A stretch of 64,000 bases of DNA, taken from the NCBI RefSeq assembly GCF_947495315.1, contig NZ_CANLYD010000008.1, positions 124,001 through 188,000 on the forward strand, given 5' to 3'. A program made the translations under genes and the position numbers. The stretch comes from an uncultured Aquimarina sp. Its GTDB lineage: Bacteria; Bacteroidota; Bacteroidia; Flavobacteriales; Flavobacteriaceae. The notes beneath the pieces are model-generated. The model worked only from the letters and a program-made list of their open reading frames with translations. It did not search any database and was not told where the DNA came from. Position 1 is the stretch's first letter, and each line of letters opens with the position of its first letter. This document shows positions 24,886-31,812 of this stretch, piece after piece.

Positions 24886-27381
24886 ATGAATGTATTAGAA
24901 AGTTACATAAACGGAAAATGGACAACTGGTTCAGGTGAAGGAATCATAATGAACGATGCCGTAACTGGAGAAGTTATAGGTACTTCCACTACCGAAGGCT
25001 TGGATATTCCTGAAGTTTTGCAATACGGTAGAACCAAAGGAGGAGAAGTGCTTAGAAAGATGACTTTTCAGGAGCGAGGAAATATGCTTAAATCATTAGC
25101 ACTATATCTTACCAAAAGAAAAGAACAGTTCTATGAGTTAAGTTATAGGACAGGTGCTACTCGCGTGGACAGTTGGATTGATATAGAAGGTGGATTTGGT
25201 AACCTTTTTGCCAATGCATCATTACGTAAACTATTTCCTAATCAATCCTATCACGTAGAAGGAGACCCTATTGATTTATCAAGAGGTGGAAGATTTATGG
25301 CGCATCACATATTAGTGCCAAAGCGTGGAGTAGCGGTTCATATCAATGCCTTTAATTTTCCGATTTGGGGAATGCTGGAAAAATGTGCGGTAAATTGGAT
25401 GGCAGGAATGCCAGCAGTGGTTTTACCAGCACCACAAACTGCATATCTTACCGAAGCTGCGGTTAGAGTAATTGTGGATTCAGGGATTTTACCAGAAGGC
25501 TCTTTACAGCTTTTAAGCGGAATGACTAAGAATATTTTGGATACGGTAGAATCCCAAGATGTAGTAACATTTACAGGTTCTGCACATACAGGAAGAATAT
25601 TAAAAGCACATCCAAGATTGATAGAAGAATCTGTTCCGTTTACTATGGAAGCAGACTCATTAAACGCTTGTGTTCTTGGAGAAGATGCAGTACCGGGAAC
25701 TCCAGAGTTTGACTTATTCGTAAAAGAAGTTCGAAAGGAAATGACCGTGAAAACTGGTCAAAAATGTACAGCGATTCGTAGAATTATTGTCCCATCAAAA
25801 CTGGTGGAAGATGTACAAATAGCTTTAGGAAAGCAATTAGATAAAGTAACCATCGGAGATCCAAGATTGAAGGAAGTTCGAATGGGAGCATTGGCAAGTA
25901 AACAACAAGTAGAAAGTTTTAAAAATAATGTTTCAGAAATTGCTAAAACAGCTCAGATTGTATATGGTGATTTAGATAAAATAGAAACGCTTGGTGCAGA
26001 TGCTCAAAAAGGAGCTTTTGTCAGTCCAATTTTGATGAGACAAGATAATCCGTTTCAGAATATTGATGTTCATGAGATTGAAGCTTTTGGACCAGTTTCG
26101 ACTATTATGCCATATGATACATTGGATGACGCCATTACGTTATCACAAATGGGTAAAGGATCTTTGGTGTCTTCCATATTTACCTATGATGATCAGATTG
26201 CAAAAGAGTATGTTGTAGGAGCAGCATCGCATCACGGACGTATTTTAGTCGGAAATAGAGAAAACGCAAAACAAAGTACAGGTCATGGTTCTCCATTACC
26301 AATGCTTACTCACGGAGGACCAGGAAGAGCAGGCGGCGGAGAAGAAATGGGAGGAATGCGTGGCATCAAACATTATATGCAACGTTGTGCCATACAAGGA
26401 ACACCAACTACTTTAACTGAAGTGACCGGAATCTATCAGGCGAATTCAAAATATAAAGAATCGGATAAACATCCTTTTGCATATCATTGGGAAGATATCC
26501 AACCAGGAATATCTCTTAAAACTCATAAGAGAACAGTAACAGATACAGACATTATAAATTTTGGTAACCTGACTTGGGATCATTTTTATGCCCATACCGA
26601 TATCACCTCGTTAGAAGGAAGTATTTTCGAAAAACGTACTGCTCATGGATATTTCATTCTAGCCGCAGCTGCCGGATTGTTCGTATATCCTAATAAAGGC
26701 CCAGTAACAGCCAATTATGGGTTAGAAGAATGTAGGTTCTTACGTCCGATTTATCATAATGATACTGTCTATGTGAGATTAACGTGTAAACAAAAAATAG
26801 ATCGAGATCATCGTGGTAAAGAATTACCTAGCGGAATTGTAAAATGGTTTGTAGAAGTATTTGACCAAGATGATGAATTGGCAGCAATCGCTACAATTTT
26901 GACAATGGTACAAAAGAAAACACCATTTGTACAAGTAAATCGATCAAATATTGAAAGATATTTAGCAAAGCTAACAGAAGATATCAGACCTAAATGGGGA
27001 ATGATGACTGCACAGCATATGGTGGAGCACTTAGAAAAGACCATAAGAATTGGTGGCGGAGAAGTTCAGGATTTTGAGATTGCAACACCAGAAAAGTATT
27101 TAGAAAAAGTACAAGAGATGATCTATAATCATAAACCAATGCCCCAAGGGCATAAGCACCCTTTAATGAAAGAAGGAGTATTAGAAGAGTTGGTTCATGA
27201 AGATTTGGCAATGGCCAAAATTAAGTTGTTAGAAGCAATGGATGAATTTGAAATTTATTTCAAAGAAAATCCAGAAGCGGTAACAAAAAATGTAGTGTTT
27301 GGAGAGATGAATAAGTTCGAATGGGACTTATTAAACGTAAAGCATTTGAATCATCACCTTGAACAATTTGGATTATTATAA
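24886..27381 (+). CDS. paaZ: Oxepin-CoA hydrolase / 3-oxo-5,6-dehydrosuberyl-CoA semialdehyde dehydrogenase, with extra C-terminal domain
   Basis: This 831-residue protein is a fusion of an aldehyde dehydrogenase (about 1-520; catalytic Cys in GQKCTAIRR near 293, Glu in MEADSLNA near 257) and a MaoC-type hydratase (about 530-685; TWDHFYAHTD). Together they open the oxepin ring and oxidise the aldehyde. E. coli PaaZ ends near 681. Here about 145 further residues follow, starting near SNIERYLAKL, with PKWGMMTAQHMVEHLEKT and LNHHLEQFGLL, which look like a DinB/DUF1569-type helical bundle. That extension could bind metal or help assembly (inference). Confidence 0.93.
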   Translation: MNVLESYINGKWTTGSGEGIIMNDAVTGEVIGTSTTEGLDIPEVLQYGRTKGGEVLRKMTFQERGNMLKSLALYLTKRKEQFYELSYRTGATRVDSWIDIEGGFGNLFANASLRKLFPNQSYHVEGDPIDLSRGGRFMAHHILVPKRGVAVHINAFNFPIWGMLEKCAVNWMAGMPAVVLPAPQTAYLTEAAVRVIVDSGILPEGSLQLLSGMTKNILDTVESQDVVTFTGSAHTGRILKAHPRLIEESVPFTMEADSLNACVLGEDAVPGTPEFDLFVKEVRKEMTVKTGQKCTAIRRIIVPSKLVEDVQIALGKQLDKVTIGDPRLKEVRMGALASKQQVESFKNNVSEIAKTAQIVYGDLDKIETLGADAQKGAFVSPILMRQDNPFQNIDVHEIEAFGPVSTIMPYDTLDDAITLSQMGKGSLVSSIFTYDDQIAKEYVVGAASHHGRILVGNRENAKQSTGHGSPLPMLTHGGPGRAGGGEEMGGMRGIKHYMQRCAIQGTPTTLTEVTGIYQANSKYKESDKHPFAYHWEDIQPGISLKTHKRTVTDTDIINFGNLTWDHFYAHTDITSLEGSIFEKRTAHGYFILAAAAGLFVYPNKGPVTANYGLEECRFLRPIYHNDTVYVRLTCKQKIDRDHRGKELPSGIVKWFVEVFDQDDELAAIATILTMVQKKTPFVQVNRSNIERYLAKLTEDIRPKWGMMTAQHMVEHLEKTIRIGGGEVQDFEIATPEKYLEKVQEMIYNHKPMPQGHKHPLMKEGVLEELVHEDLAMAKIKLLEAMDEFEIYFKENPEAVTKNVVFGEMNKFEWDLLNVKHLNHHLEQFGLL

Positions 27382-27398
27382 AATTTAAGAATAAAGAA

Positions 27399-28151
27399 TT
27401 GACAGCACCATACGTAAACATAGAAATAGAAAACGGAGTAGGAACTATAGAGTTTTTCCATCCAGCCCATAACTCCCTACCAGGTGATATTCTGGCAAAG
27501 TTAGCTCAGACGATAACAGACGCTGGGAATAATGACGAAATTAAAGTTATTGTGCTAAAAAGTGGAGGTGATAGAACGTTTTGCGCTGGAGCCAGTTTTA
27601 AAGAATTGATCAATATTAACGACGCTCAAACTGGTGAAATATTTTTCTCGGGATTTGCTAATGTGATTAATGCAATGCGTAAATGCCCAAAATTTATTAT
27701 AGGACGCGTGCAAGGTAAAACAGTTGGAGGTGGAGTTGGAGTTGCATCTGCCACAGATTATTGTATGGCTACAAAATTCGCTGCTATCAAATTAAGCGAA
27801 TTGAATGTAGGGATAGGACCTTTCGTTGTAGGACCTGCTGTAGAAAGAAAAATTGGACTTTCAGCAATGACACAGATAGCTATTGACGCTAATTCCTTTT
27901 ATGATGCAGAATGGGCAAGAGATAAAGGACTATTTACCAAAGTTTTTGAAGATACAGAAACACTAGATGAAGAGGTTAAAGCATTTGCAGAAAATTTATG
28001 CACCTATAATCCAGAGGCGATGCGAGATATGAAGAAAGCTTTTTGGGAAGGAACAGAACACTGGGATACTTTCTTAGCAGATAGAGCTGTGATCAGTGGG
28101 CGATTAGTATTGTCTGATTTTACGAAAGAAACCTTGAAAAGGTTTAAATAA
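27399..28151 (+). CDS. paaF: Enoyl-CoA hydratase, 2,3-dehydroadipyl-CoA hydratase
   Basis: This 250-residue crotonase-fold protein starts at TTG 27399 (MTAPYVNIEIENGVG), 17 bp after paaZ, with no closer ATG. Motifs are FCAGASFKEL (near 64) and VQGKTVGGGVGVASATDYC (near 106). It fits the PaaF position in the pathway, hydrating 2,3-dehydroadipyl-CoA. An assignment as a second isomerase cannot be excluded, because crotonase paralogues are hard to separate by eye. Confidence 0.85.
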   Translation: MTAPYVNIEIENGVGTIEFFHPAHNSLPGDILAKLAQTITDAGNNDEIKVIVLKSGGDRTFCAGASFKELININDAQTGEIFFSGFANVINAMRKCPKFIIGRVQGKTVGGGVGVASATDYCMATKFAAIKLSELNVGIGPFVVGPAVERKIGLSAMTQIAIDANSFYDAEWARDKGLFTKVFEDTETLDEEVKAFAENLCTYNPEAMRDMKKAFWEGTEHWDTFLADRAVISGRLVLSDFTKETLKRFK

Positions 28152-28206
28152 GAGGTAAAATAGAGAAGATGAGAGTGAAGATTAATGGCAAGAAATATAT
28201 AAAGTG

Positions 28207-28389
28207 TCCTAAGAAAGTTCAACGTAAAAAATGAAGTGAACGAAGCATAAAATTAAATTCGAAAAATGTCAGAAAGAATAAATTATTTCAAAATATAATT
28301 GATCAATGGGAGGCTCAAACTAGTAGTAAGGCTTCATTTAATTTAGCGTAGAGAGCGATATTTTTAGCTGAGGTTTCTTAAGACTAGAC
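28207..28389 (+). mobile_element. MITE-like repeat, copy 2
   Basis: Homologous to 24621-24802 (roughly 80 percent identical by eye), with termini CCTAAGAAAGTTCAAC and GCTGAGGTTTCTTAAG. It is followed by TTTCTTTTTTGGGCAATGCAAAAAAGAAA, an inverted repeat whose left arm is replaced by a REP palindrome in copy 1. It lies between paaF and paaY. Confidence 0.7.
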
Positions 28390-28443
28390 TTTTTTGTTTC
28401 TTTTTTGGGCAATGCAAAAAAGAAAAGAATAAAAAAACAAAAC

Positions 28444-29040
28444 ATGATTTACAGTTTTAAAGGATACATACCAGTAGTTCACGAAAGCAGTTTCGTGCAT
28501 CCGTTAGCCGCAGTAACGGGTAATGTTATTATCGGAAAGGACTGTTATATAGGTCCGGGAGCTGCAATACGTGGTGATTGGGGCGAAATTATCCTTGAGG
28601 ATGGAGTAAATGTGCAAGAAAATTGTACCGTACATATGTTCCCTGGGAAATCTATTGTACTTAAGGAAAGTGCCCACGTAGGTCACGGTGCCGTTATTCA
28701 TGGAGCTAATTTAGGACGTAATTGCCTTATAGGAATGAATACGGTTATTATGGATGATGCAGAGATTGGAGATGAGTGTATTGTTGGCGCTATGTCTTTT
28801 GTAAAAGCAAATGTCGTTTTTCCAAAAAGAAGTTTGATTATTGGCAATCCAGCAAAAGTTATCAAAGAAGTTAGTGATGAAATGATTAACTGGAAAACGA
28901 AAGGAACAAAGTTATATCAACAATTACCAGCGGATTGCTTCGAGTCGTTACAGGAAGTAGAACCATTAAGAGAGTTACCAAAAGATAGGTCAACGCAAGA
29001 GGCGTTTTATAAAACACTAGAGGAGTTTAAAAATAAGTAA
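28444..29040 (+). CDS. paaY: PaaY-like gamma-carbonic-anhydrase family thioesterase
   Basis: I use the ATG at 28444 (MIYSFKGYIPVVHESSFVHP), giving 198 residues. The upstream ATG at 28405 lies in the repeat. The protein is a left-handed beta-helix of hexapeptide repeats with His ligands in HVGHGAVIHG, as in gamma carbonic anhydrases. E. coli PaaY hydrolyses toxic ring-hydroxylated or dead-end CoA esters. Length and the C-terminal VEPLREL match PaaY well. It is the last paa gene before the second operator. Confidence 0.9.
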   Translation: MIYSFKGYIPVVHESSFVHPLAAVTGNVIIGKDCYIGPGAAIRGDWGEIILEDGVNVQENCTVHMFPGKSIVLKESAHVGHGAVIHGANLGRNCLIGMNTVIMDDAEIGDECIVGAMSFVKANVVFPKRSLIIGNPAKVIKEVSDEMINWKTKGTKLYQQLPADCFESLQEVEPLRELPKDRSTQEAFYKTLEEFKNK

Positions 29041-29096
29041 AGATACTCCTGCAGGGTGTTCAAAACCTAACAGGTGTTTTTAAAGAAAAAATAATA

Positions 29097-29112
29097 ACTA
29101 ACAAACATTAGT
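29097..29112. promoter_or_regulatory. Second TetR-type operator-like palindrome, upstream of E2
   Basis: ACTAAC-AAAC-ATTAGT has the same arm spacing as the perfect site at 13883-13904 and one mismatch. It lies about 70 bp upstream of the E2 start. This suggests the same regulator controls E2-ilvE-E1. Confidence 0.6.
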
Positions 29113-29179
29113 TCGTTGAAAACAGTAGGGTTATAATTATAAAAGTTAAACCGTAATTCTGAATTCATAATTATAAAAA

Positions 29180-30520
29180 ATGTCAAGAGTAGAATTAAAA
29201 ATGCCCAAAATGGGTGAAAGTATTTCCGAAGCAACCATTCTTAATTGGTTAAAGAATGTAGGTGATACTGTAGAAGAAGATGAAACTATTTTGGAAGTTG
29301 CTACAGACAAAGTAGATTCTGAAGTACCCTCTCCTTGTAATGGAACAATTACAGAGTTACTTTTTCAACCTAATGAAGTGGTTGAAGTAGGTCAGGTAAT
29401 AGCAATTATTAGTGCAGAATCAGGAGCTATATCTAATGTAGATAAATCCGAGAAATCACAAAATCTTTCTTCTGATGAAGAAAAACGTGATCAAGTTTCT
29501 TTCCCTTTGGGAGACCTGCCTGCCGGCGAGGCAGGGATGTCCGCCAAAAGCGGACAGAGAGGGCAATTTAAGTCGGAGCTTTCCTCAGTAAATGATGTCT
29601 TCTTGTCTCCTTTGGTAATCAGTATAGCTCAAAAAGAAAACTTGACCATAGAAGAAGTTCAGAGTATTGCTGGTACCGGAGATGGTGGTCGTATTCGTAA
29701 GAGTGATGTGATGCAGTATCTTAAAAACAGAAAATATCCATTACCTAGCAGACCACAAGCTATTGCTCCAAAACCATCATATAATGCACCTCCAATTTCT
29801 TATATAGAAGGAAAAGATCGTATTGTAGAAATGGATCGTATGAGAACCATGATTGCAGATCATATGGTGTATTCTAAACATACATCACCTCATGTAACAA
29901 GTTATATAGAAGTAGATGTTACCCATATGGTCAATTGGAGAAATAAAGTAAAGCATGAGTTTTTAGAAAAACATGGAGAGAAATTAACGTTTACTCCGAT
30001 TTTTGTAGAAGCTGTGGCCAAAGCGATTCAGGAATATCCAATGATCAATGTTTCTGTAGATGGTAAAAAAATTATAGTTCATAAAGATATTAATGTTGGT
30101 ATGGCAACAGCATTACCTAGTGGAAACTTAATTGTTCCTGTAGTTAGAAATGCAGATGAAAAGAACTTACTAGGTTTAGCGAAAAATGTAAATCAATTGG
30201 CAAATAGTGCAAGAAACAATGCATTAAGACCAGATGAGATTGGAGGAAGCACCTTTACGATTTCTAATGTTGGAACTTTTGGAAGTCTAATGGGAACCCC
30301 CATTATTAACCAACCTGAAGTTGCCATTCTTGCGTTGGGGATTATTAAGAAACGCCCAGAAGTAATTACAACAAACAAAGACGACGAAATTGCAATCAGA
30401 AGTATGATGTATTTATCCTTGTCATTTGATCATCGAGTGGTAGATGGATTTTTAGGAGGCTCGTTCTTACGTAAAGTAGGAGATGAACTAGAAGCTTTTG
30501 ATATAAATAGAGAAATATAG
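29180..30520 (+). CDS. 2-oxoacid dehydrogenase E2 (dihydrolipoamide acyltransferase)
   Basis: This 446-residue protein has an N-terminal lipoyl domain with the modified Lys in EVATDKVDSEV (near 43), a peripheral subunit-binding domain near 155-190 (LSPLVISIAQKENLT, GRIRKSDVMQYL) and a catalytic domain ending in SLSFDHRVVDG. It is closest to branched-chain 2-oxoacid dehydrogenase E2. The linker after the lipoyl domain contains REP-encoded residues (about 108-130, LGDLPAGEAGMSAKSGQRG). E3 is not in the window. The operator context suggests that phenylpyruvate could be a substrate (inference). Confidence 0.92.
   Translation: MSRVELKMPKMGESISEATILNWLKNVGDTVEEDETILEVATDKVDSEVPSPCNGTITELLFQPNEVVEVGQVIAIISAESGAISNVDKSEKSQNLSSDEEKRDQVSFPLGDLPAGEAGMSAKSGQRGQFKSELSSVNDVFLSPLVISIAQKENLTIEEVQSIAGTGDGGRIRKSDVMQYLKNRKYPLPSRPQAIAPKPSYNAPPISYIEGKDRIVEMDRMRTMIADHMVYSKHTSPHVTSYIEVDVTHMVNWRNKVKHEFLEKHGEKLTFTPIFVEAVAKAIQEYPMINVSVDGKKIIVHKDINVGMATALPSGNLIVPVVRNADEKNLLGLAKNVNQLANSARNNALRPDEIGGSTFTISNVGTFGSLMGTPIINQPEVAILALGIIKKRPEVITTNKDDEIAIRSMMYLSLSFDHRVVDGFLGGSFLRKVGDELEAFDINREI
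29499..29570 (+). repeat. In-frame REP cluster inside the E2 gene
   Basis: Two palindromes, CCTGCCTGCCGGCGAGGCAGG (29515-29535) and TGTCCGCC-AAAA-GCGGACA (29539-29556), are GC-rich against an AT-rich gene. They fall in the flexible linker and keep the frame. Confidence 0.75.
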
Positions 30521-30524
30521 TAAA

Positions 30525-30655
30525 TGCGCAAGGGATAGTAGTGACATCCTTTTTTACGTCAGTTCGAGTGTCCGCCGGAGGCGGATGTATCGAGAACAAG
30601 TAAAAAAGATATAACGAATAGCCCGACCTGCCTCTGGCAGGATGCGCCCAAAATA
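30525..30655 (-). repeat. Composite REP element between E2 and ilvE
   Basis: On the minus strand it begins GGGCGCATCCTGCCAGAGGCAGG and continues TCGGGCTATTCG, then the palindrome TCCGCCTCCGGCGGA and CTATCCCTTGCGC. The same framework (GGGCG, hairpin, TCGGGCT, ATCCCT) occurs at 36450 and 63361. Confidence 0.65.
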
Positions 30656-30662
30656 AATCAAA

Positions 30663-31736
30663 ATGGAACAACAAATCAAAATTACGAGAACCTCAAACTC
30701 AAAACTAAAGGATATAGATTTTGATAATATTCCTTTAGGAACAACTTTTACAGATCATATGTTTATCTGTGAATATAAAAATGGAACATGGAATAATTCT
30801 AGAATTGAACCATTGGAGCTAATCCCAACGCATCCTGCAGCCATGGCGCTTCATTATGGTCAAGCAATTTTTGAAGGAATGAAAGCGACCGTAGGAAAAG
30901 AGAATACCCCATTACTTTTTCGTCCTGAAGAAAATGCAAAGCGTTTTAACCATAGTGCGGCTAGATTAGGTATGCCTTCAGTTCCTACTTACCTTTTTGT
31001 AGAAGCGGTAAAACAAATCGTTGGAGTAGAACATGGTTGGATTCCACCAAAAGATGGAAGTGCATTATATCTTAGACCTTTTATGTACGCTGATGAACCG
31101 TTCATAGGTATGCGAGCAGCGACGAGTTATAAATTCATTGTGATCTGTTCTCCTGCTGGACCATTTTTTACTAAAAAAATCCGATTGTACGCAGAAACTG
31201 AGTACATAAGAGCAGCAGATGGAGGTACTGGAGAAGCAAAAGCAGCAGGAAATTATGCAGCGGCTATTCTTCCTACTGAAAAAGCGAAAGCCAAAGGATA
31301 CGATCAGGTATTATGGTTAGATGCCAATGAGCATAAATATATTCAGGAAGTTGGTACGATGAATATATTTTTCAAAATAGACGGTAAATTCATAACACCA
31401 TCAACAGATGGTTCTATTCTGAAAGGAATTACAAGAGATAGTGTCATTTCTTTATTAAAAGATAAAGGTTTTGAGGTAGAAGAGCGTCCGATCACTATTG
31501 ATGAGTTAATAGCATATGCTGGAGAAGGAAAATTAGAAGAAGCTTTCGGTACAGGAACAGCAGTTGCTATTGCGATGATAGAGGCAATTGGTTATAAAGA
31601 TGAAGTAATTACGTTGTCTGATAATAATCCTGTAAGTCAGGATATAAAAAATACATTAGATGGGATCAAGACTCAAAAAGTAGAAGATAAATTTGATTGG
31701 ATTATACCTGTTTCAATAGAAGAGAAAGTAGGATAA
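30663..31736 (+). CDS. ilvE: Branched-chain amino acid aminotransferase
   Basis: This 357-residue fold-type IV PLP enzyme shows HYGQAIFEGMKA near 62 and YIQEVGTMNIF, the conserved pocket near 230. It transfers amino groups between branched-chain amino acids and 2-oxoglutarate; many members also accept phenylalanine. It lies between the E2 and E1 genes of one 2-oxoacid dehydrogenase, so the three genes would take an amino acid to the 2-oxoacid and then to the acyl-CoA. The composite REP upstream separates it from E2 by about 140 bp. Confidence 0.92.
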   Translation: MEQQIKITRTSNSKLKDIDFDNIPLGTTFTDHMFICEYKNGTWNNSRIEPLELIPTHPAAMALHYGQAIFEGMKATVGKENTPLLFRPEENAKRFNHSAARLGMPSVPTYLFVEAVKQIVGVEHGWIPPKDGSALYLRPFMYADEPFIGMRAATSYKFIVICSPAGPFFTKKIRLYAETEYIRAADGGTGEAKAAGNYAAAILPTEKAKAKGYDQVLWLDANEHKYIQEVGTMNIFFKIDGKFITPSTDGSILKGITRDSVISLLKDKGFEVEERPITIDELIAYAGEGKLEEAFGTGTAVAIAMIEAIGYKDEVITLSDNNPVSQDIKNTLDGIKTQKVEDKFDWIIPVSIEEKVG

Positions 31737-31812
31737 GTATTAATTACGAATTAAGAATTCAGAATTGCGAGTAATCGTAACTCATAAATCGTACATCAAA
31801 AATTAAAGAGAG

